A program made the position numbers and the translations under genes. Shown here piece after piece: positions 8,649 to 19,704 of a stretch of 64,000 nt of DNA. Numbering within the stretch: position 1 is the first letter of the stretch; every line of letters starts with the position of its first letter. The notes beneath the pieces are model-generated. The model did not search any database. It saw only the letters and a list, made by a program, of their open reading frames with translations, and had not been told where the DNA came from. This DNA is from Cliona cf. orientalis (lineage: Eukaryota > Porifera > Demospongiae > Clionaida > Clionaidae): assembly GCA_963930775.1 (NCBI GenBank), contig OZ005696.1:9850980-9914979 (forward strand), given 5' to 3'.

Positions 8649-11600
8649 TTAGAGGTCATGATTGATAGAGTTTGCTCGTCTCCTCTCAATTCTCACACAC
8701 TTTGGGCAGTGTGTCTTGGAGGATGGTTTGCAGGAGAGGTGGAAGAGGGCACTGCACTTGGGACACTAATGGAGAGAGGGAGGGAGGGAGGGAGGGAGGG
8801 AGAGAGGGAGAGGAAGAATTAAATGTTGATTTCTTCTAATGTTGCTGATGTATCTTCTCACCTGGTAAGTGTCTCCTATCTCGAAAGGGTAAATGACTTG
8901 GTCGCTGTTGCATACTTCACATATGAAGCCTTTCTGAGAGCACAGCTATTATGGGAGGGATAATAATGGGTGTGGTCAGAGGCGTGGTCAACGGTGGCAT
9001 TAACGAACTTACTGGGCACTGTTTTACGTGTTTCTTTCCGAGCTTGACCGCCTTCCGTAGTCTCTCATTGAAACTACCATTGCTCACATCAATCAGATCC
9101 TGTAAAGCAGAGAGAGACAACAATTATCCTAATCACCAGTCCTTAAATAGTGCCCCGCCCTCCCACGGCTAACATGTAATGAGTACTTGTGGATGTCCCT
9201 ATAGACGCGGGTAGACTGTAGTCTGTCGAGAAATGTGATAAAATCATAAATTTAATGAAAGCTGAGGGGGTAGGGAGGAAATTTCGGTTGATAAAATTTA
9301 CCTTTTCTTGAATTGCTCTGCAATCTCTTGCTCCTTGCACGTGCACAAGAAGCTCTGCAAGTGTTGGCACTGAAGGCGAAGTTTCTGCATGTGGAAGGTA
9401 AGGGGTCGTCATACTTATCATAATAATATTATAATGATGTCATTATTACACGCTCACCCTTGCTTCCTCCATCTCAGGTATGTAGACATAGAGTGCCTTG
9501 TTGACTTCCTGGACATCCAGCAGCAGCGAGTGCTCAATGCTGTCCAGGAACTCACAGCTAGCTATACACACCCGGTGACGACGGAAATCCCAATTATAGA
9601 GCACCCTCGCGGGGATGATCCTTTCATCATCTCTGTGGCACTCAAAGCAGTAGTGCTGACCATTGTACTTGCACAGCTTAGCCTGACCAAAGACTAGAGG
9701 GGGGGTGGGGGGAGGGGGGAGGAGAGAGAGAAAGAATACTCGGTGATCTTCGTAAACTAAGGGGATGATAATCTTACTGATTCCTATTGGTCTCTTGCAT
9801 CCTGCACAGTGGTAGCTCTGGGAGTCCAGCCCTTTCTCTGTCACCAGCTTAGTCAAGTGTGCCAACATCACCGAATTTTGCTGCAAAAAGATTAACATTG
9901 GCTATACTGATTTAGCTCACTTTTTAATTAATTTTTCTGACTCACTGGCTGCAGAGCCTCCTGGGAGTCTAGCAGTGAGCCATCCTCACCAATAATCTGC
10001 TGACACAGCATAAAATGAATGATTGATCACCAGAGTATGAAAACTAAAAAGCTAAGCTATTTATTCACATGCTGAACACACTCAAACATCACAGTGGCCG
10101 CACATTCCCTGAACACATGTACACACACACAATGCCTCAATCCTCAGCCTAGCCGGCCACGTGTGCAGGTATCCACTGATTCTCACAGCACAAAGGTTCA
10201 CCTCATAGTTGAGAGAGAGAGCCAGATTGAGATCATATCCATTCCTATGATTCTCACCACTGTCCTCGCCGTTCCCCCCAGACTGCTGATTACCAGGGAT
10301 ATACCCCTCCACCGAGACCCCGCCCGTCGATCCCCCCTGTGGCTTATTCCTCTTTGCGTAGTTCCTCAGCATGGCGCCATAGCTGCCAGCGGTGGCCTCT
10401 GGATCGGGAACACTAGTGCTGTTCAGACTACTAATACTCGACACGCTGCCTGGATCTCCCCTCCCTCTGCGCTCTCGGCCGGGGCTGTGAGTGGCCAGAG
10501 CTTCCTTAGTGATAAGGTCTTTGTCGGTGACGGCACTAGAGTCGGCTTTCTTCTTGCTGTACTTGTCGAGAGCCAGGTCGATGATGCTTACTCCCTCCAG
10601 GTCAAACTCAGAGGCAGGGGGGCTGATCCGACCACCACCACCAGAGTTGCTCCGCACTGAAACAGAAATAAGATTAAATGTAATAAAATAAAAACGTGCT
10701 CAATGTTTGTACTACAGTTTGCTATGGAGAAAATAACACATGAATAGAAACTCTCTCTCTCTCCTCTCTCTCTCTTACATGGTGAGGTCATCTGAGCTGG
10801 AGATCCCTTGCCGCTGTTTCCCTCGGCTGGCTCCCATATCCCGGCCATTCCGAGCACCTCCTTCTCCCACCCCTCAAGCCGAGTGCTCGTGTAGTCACAG
10901 TCGAATTGAAAAAGGGATACCCCTTTCATTAGTTGAATGATTACTTCAAATTTTTCCGTATCCCTGATAGCAGCCTCCCCGCCATAGTGCGAGGCCAGGA
11001 GCCCAGGGTGCCTCTGGAGATCTTCAAGAAAACTCAGCATCATTGATTTCGAGAGCATCAGTCGAACCCATGAACGACACTTCATGATGTCTGAGTCAGC
11101 ATTTCTTAGAGCCAGCAGCTGCATACGAATCTCATCGGGAACCAGGGGGTCTATGAACACCCAGAACGACTGGACACCATGTGAATTTGTGTGCATGTGT
11201 GTGTGGAGGGGAGAGGGGGGAGGGGGGAATGATTAAAATTTTCATACAAAATTTAATGATGTATGTAAGTAAATAAAGGTCATAAGTCACTCTAGCCCAT
11301 TATGTACAAGGTGTGGCATTGAAGAGTGTTGCTAGGCAATGCATGTGCAGTGTTGCTAAGCATGAAAGAAGTTGGCCTAATAAAGGTGTGTTTTGTATCA
11401 AAGACATCTCAAATGGACTCAGCAAAGATAACAAAGAAATGGCATGACAATTAGCATGTGTCACTGCTCACCGGGTCTGGAGGATTACGAGCATTAGAGT
11501 GACGAGCCTCACGCCAAAGAACACCCTGTGAGAGAGAGAGAGAGATGAAGAGATGAAAGGCATCCTGACTATACTTGAATCCGGTCTCATGAATGCAAAC

Positions 11601-12238
11601 ATTACAGTGTTGAGTAGTCTAGTGCAGCCCTGCACCTGCCACTGGAATGTGCCATGTTATAGTTATTGCTTAATGCCTTGGAAATGTACTCAATAGCAAT
11701 GGAAGCCTCATCATCAGTTTGTCAATTTCAATACGTTGCACCCATTAGCAGGTTATTGTTGGGGACATTGAGGGACGAGGGGTGTGGTTTCAATAGCTAT
11801 ATTATTATGCAACATTCTTACTTTAGTGTTTTTGAGCTCGTGTAGAAAGATGACCTCCAGTACATCACACAGCCTCTCAGCTAGCAGACTGCCTCTGGGG
11901 AATATCAAGTGAGAGAGAGAGAGAGATTCAATACTAGTGCATGATTTCAGAACACCCGCAGCACTAGCATGCTCAGCTCACCTCTCCACTTGCTTTGTGT
12001 GGACATACTCTTCCTGCAACTGAATAGCACACGCAGAGTTAGTTCACCCGTGCTGAAATTTACTAGCACTGGTTCCACCCACCTACTGTACTGTGGTAGC
12101 TATGCATGCGCATGATGCTGGGCACCTAGTTCAAAGTACTGGCAAATCTATGATAGATCTAACCTTCTTGACAGCTGTTGAAAGCTCGGAACAGATCGCC
12201 TTCTTTCTCTCTTTCTTCGTCTTCTTACGAGAATCCAT
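8649..12238 (-). CDS. RUN plus Rubicon-homology zinc-finger protein (PLEKHM1/Rubicon family)
   Basis: About 14 exons on the minus strand: roughly 12238-12164, 12015-11991, 11895-11822, 11526-11472, 11174-10780, 10657-10209, 9988-9949, 9881-9767, 9696-9465, 9387-9302, 9218-9175, 9100-9009, 8936-8863, 8789-8649. The N-terminal half is a RUN domain ([18 protein letters not shown], then [40 protein letters not shown]), most like PLEKHM1. A Ser/Gly-rich linker follows. The C-terminal half is a complete Rubicon-homology domain: [38 protein letters not shown] and a final CPKC-x7-C-x9-CPKC. RH domains bind Rab7 on late endosomes and autophagosomes. No PH domain is visible between RUN and RH, unlike vertebrate PLEKHM1, so the layout is Rubicon-like with a PLEKHM1-like RUN domain. 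Confidence 0.85.
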
Positions 12239-12456
12239 CGCCAAAGCTACACACACAGCCCAAGGACTCGCCACTGATCATAGCGCAGATATAGATATCG
12301 CTATCGTATCGGTATGCGGTTGTTTATATGGCTGCTTTAATGTCACGTGGTTACATCTGCAGTTGTCACATGGATATGGCCACATGGCCATATTATGGGC
12401 TTTGTACTTGTAGTCTGAGCTGAAGTTGGTGAGGCGTTATTGCAGCAAGTATAGTG
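12239..12456. promoter_or_regulatory. Divergent promoter between the RUN/RH gene and CSTF1
   Basis: 218 bp separate the two start codons. The gap contains ATCGCTATCGTATCGGTATG and two CACATGG/CATGTG-type E-box-like sites (TCACGTGG near 12343, CACATGG near 12368). Shared promoter use is inferred from the spacing. Confidence 0.5.
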
Positions 12457-14996
12457 ATGGATTTTCGAGGTGGTTCGTCTCATATTCAGCAGAGGGAGGC
12501 CCTCTACAGGCTCATAGTCAGGTACTGCTGGAAACTGACTAGTATTATAAATGGTAAATTTGCTGCTTCAAATATATTGTCATTCCTCTGCAGCCAGCTT
12601 CGTTACGATGGCTACGAGACAGCTGCCCAATCGGTGAGCCACCTCATCTCCTCGTTCCCTCCCACGTCCCCCTCCTCACGACTCAGCCATCTCGTACAGC
12701 TAGGACTGCGAACCGAGGGAGAGGGTACGCCCCTGTAATTAAGGAGTATTCAAATCACCATTGTACACCGAAAATCGTTATACTTATAATGTAATTTTGT
12801 GATGTGCATTCAGCTGCTAGCAATCCCGATGTGGCGGACATGTTACCTCATCTCAGAGGTCAAGGGGTCATGGATTTAGAATACGAGAGTGATGGTAGGT
12901 GATTCATCTCTCCCATCTCTCCTCTCTCTCTTCTCTCTCTCCTCTCTCCTCTCTCATCTCTCTCTTCTCTCTCAATATTAATGTTACTGTTTCTTTCTTT
13001 GTCATCAGAGGTGCTTACCACTCCTGAAGTGTCGAAGTATGAGTTGAACTATGTGACTTCCCACAAAGGCCCTTCACTGGTGGCTGCCTTCAGCAGAAGT
13101 GGTGAGACTGCTGGACAATATCTAGCAAAAAATTCTCTCTGCCAAATGATGTCTAGTAAATATGCTGGACAGCATCTGACAAAATAAAGTTTTTATGCTG
13201 GATAGCATCCGACAAAATAATGATTTTATGCTGGATAGCATCCGACAAAGTTTTATGCTGGACAGCATCCGACAAAATTTTATGCTGGACAGCATCCAAC
13301 ATAATAATGTTTTTATGCTGGATAGCATCCGACAAAATGCTAATTCTGTGCAGGACAGCATCTGACAAAATAATGATTTTATGCTGGATAACATCCGATA
13401 AATAATAATTTTATGCTGGACGGCATCCGATAAAATAATGATTTTATGCTGGACAGCATCCGACAAAATGCTAATAGCAAAAAAATTCTCTCTGCCAGAC
13501 TATATCTAGCAAAATAACAAAAAAAAATATCACTACATTCAGTATTGTTACTTCCCCTCTCTTTCCTTCTTCCCCGTCCGTGCCCCTGCACTGATTAGGT
13601 CGTCTAGTGGCGACTGGTTCTGGTGACGCTACAGTGAAGGTGTTGGATGTTGACATCATGATGTCCAAGACGGCCATTGGCCACCAGCAGGAGACACACC
13701 CTGTAATTAGGACCCTGTTCGATCACACAAATGTAAGTATACATCAAAATTTGTTACAACAAGCTTTTTCAGGAAATAAAATAGAGATCAAAAATTTAAT
13801 TCTGACATTATTGGTATATATCTGGTTTTATTATGTATGCTTCTCCAGGCAGTGTTAGCTCTTGATTTCCACCCGACTGTGTCAGTGCTGGCTTCAGGGA
13901 GCAGAGACTGTACTGTCAAGTTCTATGACTACTCGAAGCCGTCCGTGAAGAGATCATATCGATCAATCACTGATGTGGTGGGAATCAACTCAATACACTT
14001 CCACCCCTCGGGAGACTACATGCTAGTGGGGACTGCTCAGTCAACACGTAAGGGAGAGAGAAAGAGAGAGAGGGAGATATTATCACTCTATTAATTCTCT
14101 TGTACAGTTCGTCTCTATGATGTTGGTACCCTCCAGTGTTTTGTGTCTTCCGACTCTCGAGATCAGCATCTTGATGCCATAACGTGTGTTCACTACTCCC
14201 TCGATGGCCGCCTCTACACCACTGCTAGTGTCGATGGCTCTATCAAGGTCGAAAATTTTTCTGATTAAAATTGTGACCTTTTTCTTGTTTTTTGCTTATG
14301 ATTAATACATGAATGAATGTGGCTGTAACATTATGTTTTTAGGTTTGGGATGGAGTGAGCAATCGCTGTATCAACACATTCAAGGGGGCTCACGGTGGTG
14401 AGATTGTCTCTTCGGTCCGGTTCTCCAAGAATGGCAAGTACATCTTGTCCAGTGGGAGGGATGGTATAACATCACTACTGGAGCTGTCGACAGGTACAAC
14501 TATGCCATGCTAGTGTTGTAATCAGACATCATTGCAGCTCCCCCTACTCTCCTACAGGAAGACCTCTGAACTCCTACAAACCTCCAAAGCCGCTCCAACT
14601 CTCCTACAGCCCCCAGGCCATCTTCAACCACTATGAGGACTATGGTAAATTAAGTACAATTATTAATTTTTAAGTTGTGATGTATTATATATACATGTGT
14701 TGTCCCTCCCTCTATCACTGTGCAGTGTTGATGAGTGAGGATCGCGGTGGACTGCAGGCCCTCCTCTGCTGGGACGCTAGAACATCACGATCCTTCAACC
14801 CTCTTATAACAGGTAATCCTTCAGTTTTCTGAATTATTAAAATTAATTTTAACACAGATTACATCCATAATTATTGTTCTACCCAGGTCACATGAACACG
14901 ATCACAGCCATTGCACACTCCCCCACAGCCCCTGCACTAATCACCTGTGGCCTCGACCACAGGGTCAGGTTCTTCCACTACCAAGAATCATCTTAA
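12457..14996 (+). CDS. CSTF1: Cleavage stimulation factor subunit 1 (CstF-50)
   Basis: Eleven exons: 12457-12521, 12594-12724, 12814-12894, 13009-13101, 13599-13732, 13849-14047, 14108-14247, 14343-14493, 14558-14644, 14726-14812, 14887-14996; 425 residues against 431 in human. The N-terminal dimerisation segment ([22 protein letters not shown]) is followed by the CSTF1 signature [18 protein letters not shown] and six to seven WD40 repeats ([55 protein letters not shown]). In the CstF complex it recruits CPSF and Pol II CTD to the downstream element of poly(A) sites. The first intron is 72 bp; intron 4 holds a minisatellite. Confidence 0.95.
13112..13515. repeat. Minisatellite of about 32-bp units in CSTF1 intron 4
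   Basis: Roughly ten tandem units of TTTATGCTGGACAGCATCC followed by GACAAAATAATGA, with one-base variants, flanked by the longer TCTAGCAAAA / TTCTCTCTGCCA motif. The inner GCTGGACAGC / GGATGC stretch is near-palindromic. The same unit occurs at 34551-34855 in a DNAJC21 intron. Confidence 0.85.
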
Positions 14997-15413
14997 TTAA
15001 TTATCACAATAATATTGTTCACCACAAATAATGTTCATGATTAATAATTTTTTTTTGTCCTTGTGTAAATCAGACAGTTTAGCATAATATTGTAATCAAT
15101 CTTGTTTAGTTTGTTTGTTGAAGTTGTCCATTGCACTATTGGCTCCTGAGAGATCCAGGAACTGGTCCAGGCCTTTTGTGGGGGTGAAACTGCAACAATT
15201 TAATAAAGTTTTTAACTGCATTGTGAACTACTCAAGCAACTCCATGAGCATGCATATGAACTATGACCCAGGTAATGTAAGGTAAAGTAAGTGATCTGAT
15301 GTAGAGTAATCTAAGGTAAAGCAGGTAATGTAGAGTGATATAAATAATGTAGAGCAGTGGCGTAGGAAACAAGGAGGCTCCAGGGGCTGGTGCCCCCCCC
15401 CCCCCCCCTTGTT
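14997..15413. other. Convergent 3' gap between CSTF1 and the SDR gene
   Basis: AT-rich, with an AATAAA at about 15201 that could serve CSTF1. A degenerate GGTAAAGTAAG / GTAATGTAGAG repeat runs from about 15270 to 15360 and a C-run of about 18 bases sits just before 15411. Confidence 0.4.
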
Positions 15414-16442
15414 TTACCTTTTGAAGAATGATGTGAAGTAGAAGTGCCTTGGTGTTACGACAAGAAACTGTTTGTCTCTGACAGCCCTGATGATCCTATT
15501 GGCTACATCCTCTGCCCTCAGTGTGGGTATCAGCCGTGGGAAACGAGTCTTTATCGAACCAAACATACCAGCGTTGGAGATGTGGTATGGGCAAGCACAT
15601 GTCACGGTGATACCAGTCTTGTTCGCTGATATCAGTTCAGATCGTAGTGATTCGGAGAACGTGAGGGAGGCAGATTTAGAGGCACAGTAGTCAGTGAGGC
15701 CAGCGACGCCCATGAACGACAGAACAGAACTGATCTGGACAATGTAGCCATAGTTATTCTCCATCATCCATGGAAGAAACGACTTCACTGTCTGAAATTA
15801 TAATATTATTATTATCCACTGATCATATTATTATAAAAAATTAATGCTGATTTTAGGCAGTTTACAACTAACTTAAAATTCTATGCTGCACTACAGCATA
15901 CTTAATTAGTGTTAATTGAGGGGACTCACCCAGTAGTGAGCGAGTGTATTGACTTGAAATGTCTTCTCGATATTGGCGTCGCTATTCTCCAGCAGTCTCT
16001 TCCCTGACACTACCCCTGCGTTATTGACCAAAATGGCGACATCTCCCACCTCTTGCTTCACGCGCTCCGCCACCCTATACACCTCCTCGCGCTTCGAACA
16101 GTCACAGACATAGGCAAAGGCCTCGTTACCGAGAGCACGGATTTCCTCCGCGACGGAGAATACTTTTTCTTCATTGATATCCCAAAGTACCAACGTTGCT
16201 CCGCATTCTGCGAACTTTAGTGCGAGCTGACGGCCGAGTCCCTGCGCAGCACCGGTCACTAGGCACACGTCAGCACTGAAGTCGGGCAGCTTGGAGCGGC
16301 AACAGGACGGAAGGATAGCTCTCAATAGGCCGATCACGGTGTAGAAGAACGCTTTGAGAAAGCATAGAAGAACCTCCAGTAACCAATACATCACCACAGC
16401 CAGTAGGGACACCACGTAGCGCGCTAATCTGCTTAATATCAT
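15414..16442 (-). CDS. SDR16C-type short-chain dehydrogenase (RDHE2/HSD17B11-like)
   Basis: Two exons, 16442-15930 and 15791-15414, giving 296 residues, the usual length for the family. The N-terminus has a hydrophobic membrane anchor (about residues 5-45) followed by the Rossmann motif VTGAAQGLGRQLA, the NNAG motif, the catalytic Ser in QISSVLSF and the YCASK active site. The C-terminal stretch VANRIIRAVRDKQFLVVTPR matches SDR16C members such as epidermal retinol dehydrogenase 2 and HSD17B11/13. These sit on ER or lipid droplets and oxidise retinol or steroids with NAD. The substrate cannot be decided from sequence. Confidence 0.85.
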
Positions 16443-17763
16443 CACTAATGACCGGTATTTATAAAGCAGAAGATGACCAATTGGTGGGCACTAATTTGAA
16501 CTTTGTGGCTTTACTTAGTGGTTAAGCCATCGCGCATGCACAAAAAACTTGTCAGTAGTTAATTTATATGAGCCTCGTTCCCAGATCTCATTCTTTTGTG
16601 CGTGTGGATTGGGGATTTTGGAACAAGACTTGGTGGGGGTGCATGATACATGCATGTCATGTCAGTTGATGATCGATCACGAGCACGATCGACTGGCCTG
16701 GCGCGGCGAGAGATCGTGGCAGTGGAGCTAAGCGAGCTAGAGGTCCGTGTGTGTGGCTAGCGTTGAAGCCGTGTCCTAGCATCTCTCCCGTCGTCCAGCT
16801 GACTGTGAGCGAGAAGTCTAGACGGACGAAAACTATCGAGTTAGCTGACTAAAGCAAGGTAAGCGCCATTTTCTATATATATCTGGGGCGCGGGCTGCGC
16901 GCGCTACTATTGTGGCAGTTGACTAGCTGAATATCGATGAATACAGCTCAATTTGGAAAGTGTTAAGATGTGTGTATGAGTGTAAATATGATTTTAGTGG
17001 TCGTTTACCGTCTATTGGTACGTGCTAGTGTATAGAGTAGTTTGTGTTATTGATATGCAAACACCATGTTTCTTTGACTCTGTGGAAGTTAGTTTATATA
17101 AGCCGAGTGCATATGTTAGCTGTCGCTCTAACTGTGCCATGTATCAGTTGTATAAATTATGACAGGGTAGTATCAATAATTATGCCCATAAATGTCCTTG
17201 CTTGTGTCGACACTGACCTTCCGATTAATTTGTCTCAATTTGTGGTGTATGGCAGATCTCTAGTTCTCCTTACTCGTGTTGCAATATTCATCACCTACCT
17301 GGAATTCCAATGTAGTAATTAGCAGATGTCTCAGAAACTATTCCTAAGAACGCATTATTCCCGTGTACCTTATCACTTCCCAGTATAGACCCAGTGTGCT
17401 CCCGTATAGCCCTGGTCAATGTATATCACTTGATTCTATCAGTGTAAGCGTATACCATTCATGAGCATTATTGGCATACATGTGTGTATGGTATGAACAC
17501 TAAGTGTGCCTTGTACTTAGTCATGTTTGAAAACTTAGCCGATGCTTCCATAGTTGGGCCTGAGCTATTATCTCGAGTGCTGCTTGGCATCGTTACCGCA
17601 TACTGATGTAATTATCATTATGGTTGGTATTTTGCTGTATCAATTGTGTCTGTTCTATCAACAGAGCCCATAGCTGCAGGTACTGAGTCACCGCCAGCCA
17701 GTGCACTCCGACTGCCCCGTCCGTCAGCTGTTCAAAGGAGAGAGAGATTTGTTGTCGTTTGTT
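16443..17763. promoter_or_regulatory. Divergent promoter and 5' leader with intron for the first TENT4 gene
   Basis: No coding exon is supported. The region from about 16550 to 16858 is likely promoter and 5' UTR on the plus strand: AAGCAAG followed by GTAAGCG at 16859 looks like a donor, and CTATCAACAG at about 17664 like the matching acceptor. That gives an 800-bp intron in the leader of the gene starting at 17764. A GCGCATGCAC near 16531 resembles half an NRF1 site and lies 90 bp from the SDR start. Confidence 0.45.
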
Positions 17764-19173
17764 ATGGCCATAGCTGCAGCGCCTAGCCCAAGCTACCCCA
17801 GCCTATCAGAGCCCTCAGCTTGTCAAGAAGATTGGAATAGAATGGAGAAAAAGGCATTTCCTGAGAGTGCGTCAGGTCAGCCTGAATATCTCTCATCTGA
17901 GACCAATCTATTGCCTCATTTTGGAGAAAGAACTAGCTGCCCATTGACGGATGAATCGGCTTATAGCTGCACCCCTTGGAAGACTAAACAGTATTCGTGC
18001 GACTCCAATGGATTACATGAAGAAATCAATGATTTTTATGACTACATGAAGCCACGCCCCTCTGAGGTCCGCATGAGGATGGATGTGCTATCGCGAGTGA
18101 TGAATATTGTCCTTTATCGCTATCCCTCGGCACGAATTGAACCTTTTGGTAGCTTCACCACTGGACTGTTTCTCCCAACAAGTGATCTGGATTTGGTGAT
18201 CTTTTGTTCCCCGCAGCCATCACTATTTGCCCTGGAGAAGGACTTTGGGGACTGTGATATGGTACTGGGGGATAGTATGAGAGTCCTCGACAAGTTGACT
18301 ATCCCAGTCATCAGGTACATCGATAAGGCTACGGGTGTAAAGGTCGACATCAGCTTCAATCATTCGTCGGGGTTTGACAGTGCTGGTGTGATCACACAAT
18401 TTATACATACGTACCAATTTCTACCCAAGCTAGTGCTGCTTCTCAAACAATTCCTTGCTCAACGAGACCTAAACGAAACCTACAAAGGTGGCATCAGCTC
18501 TTATTGTCTCATTCTCTTGCTGGTCAGCTTCCTTCAGCATCACCCTCGCCACGCTGGCACCGACTTCAGCGCGGCTAATCTAGGGGAGCTTTTGATAGAG
18601 TTCTTTGAGCTTTACGGAGGCCGTTTCAACTACTTGAAGACAGGGATATGCGTGCTGAATGGAGGCCGTTACATTGCCAAGGAAGAGATTCAAGCGCATG
18701 ATTTTCTTTATGTTATAGACCCTGCTCGTCCAACTGATAATGCTGGCAAGAGCTGTTATGGTATGTGGCAAGTCAAGCAAGCGTTTGAGGTGGCCTACAA
18801 GAGACTGAGCAGTGCAGTGCTGAATAGGGAAAACCCTGTACCAAAGCGAGAGTCGATTCTTGGAGCCATCGTTGAAGTGCCTGAGACTACCTATGACTAT
18901 CGGGATTGGATAGATAGCATCTGGGGGAATCACCCTCTCTCTCCACCCACAATCTACTACCCCGCCCCTAGCCCTATGATCCCACCTCCTCCTCTCCACC
19001 CTGTCCAATATTACCACCAAATGCAGCCATTTGTCATCGGTGGTGATGTAATGCCTATTCAGCAGCACAACACTGCAGCAGCATCATCATCATCATCATC
19101 ATCGCACAGTAGTTCTGAGCAGCCATCATCCAGCAGCTCCGTAGCTCACGGAGATGCCACCACTGAGAGTTAG
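17764..19173 (+). CDS. TENT4-type non-canonical poly(A) polymerase, copy 1
   Basis: Single-exon frame of 469 residues. The start at 17764 is the first ATG after the predicted leader splice; an in-frame extension upstream lacks an ATG. Nucleotidyltransferase motif GSFTTGLFLPTSDLDLVIF (two catalytic Asp) and third Asp in VKVDISFNH are intact. PAP-associated features follow: LKQFLAQRDLNETYKGGISS and FFELYGGRFNYLKTGI. The C-terminus is Pro-rich, then Ser-rich, ending without the basic RNA-binding tail of human TENT4B. Relatives (TRF4/PAPD5/PAPD7) add A tails with occasional G to nuclear RNAs and mRNAs. Other animals' homologues are multi-exon, so the intronless coding region is notable. Confidence 0.9.
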   Translation: MAIAAAPSPSYPSLSEPSACQEDWNRMEKKAFPESASGQPEYLSSETNLLPHFGERTSCPLTDESAYSCTPWKTKQYSCDSNGLHEEINDFYDYMKPRPSEVRMRMDVLSRVMNIVLYRYPSARIEPFGSFTTGLFLPTSDLDLVIFCSPQPSLFALEKDFGDCDMVLGDSMRVLDKLTIPVIRYIDKATGVKVDISFNHSSGFDSAGVITQFIHTYQFLPKLVLLLKQFLAQRDLNETYKGGISSYCLILLLVSFLQHHPRHAGTDFSAANLGELLIEFFELYGGRFNYLKTGICVLNGGRYIAKEEIQAHDFLYVIDPARPTDNAGKSCYGMWQVKQAFEVAYKRLSSAVLNRENPVPKRESILGAIVEVPETTYDYRDWIDSIWGNHPLSPPTIYYPAPSPMIPPPPLHPVQYYHQMQPFVIGGDVMPIQQHNTAAASSSSSSSHSSSEQPSSSSSVAHGDATTES

Positions 19174-19704
19174 CAGCTAGTATCACTCACCATGTATGTG
19201 TGTCAATCTCACTGCTCATATAGTACATGTTGCATAGGATCCTCAAGAAAGCTCTGCTTTAATTTAGTCTCGTACTAAATAACCCAGGTTAGGATGTGAT
19301 ATTTTATTTACTTTTGAGGATAGTGGGCCCATCATAACAGGTTCTCTTAGAATCTATCATCATATCATAGACTATTAGGTGGATGTATCTGTGTATTGTG
19401 CGTACAGTATGTAACTATCACATTAATTTTTGAACCCCTGTTTTTCACAGAGAGACTTTCAATCACTGGTCATTTTTTTCAATGTTATTATTTACAATTC
19501 TTACTCATTTGGAAATTATTTGTATCAACCGAGTTGTCTATTGTATCATGTCAAAGGTCAAACATTTTGATGGACTTTCTACTAAACAACATTCTTTTGT
19601 TAGCACAACAGCTATTGTCTAATCATTGCGCAACGCTTGTGCAATAACGGTAGTGTAATGCGCATGCGCTATATTTCCCGTGGTGTGCGCTATATGGAAT
19701 AAAG
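19174..19704. other. Spacer between the two TENT4 copies
   Basis: AT-rich 3' flank of copy 1 and promoter of copy 2. A perfect NRF1-like TGCGCATGCGCT lies at 19659-19670, 35 bp before the ATG of copy 2, close to ATATTTCCCG. No gene seen. Confidence 0.5.
19659..19670. promoter_or_regulatory. NRF1-like palindrome at TENT4 copy 2
   Basis: TGCGCATGCGCT, a near-perfect NRF1 consensus, 35 bp upstream of the start codon at 19705. Role inferred from motif and position. Confidence 0.5.

Noticed and set aside
10094-10660. Plus-strand 188-codon frame
   Set aside because: Antisense to the linker exon of the RUN/RH gene, with no family resemblance.
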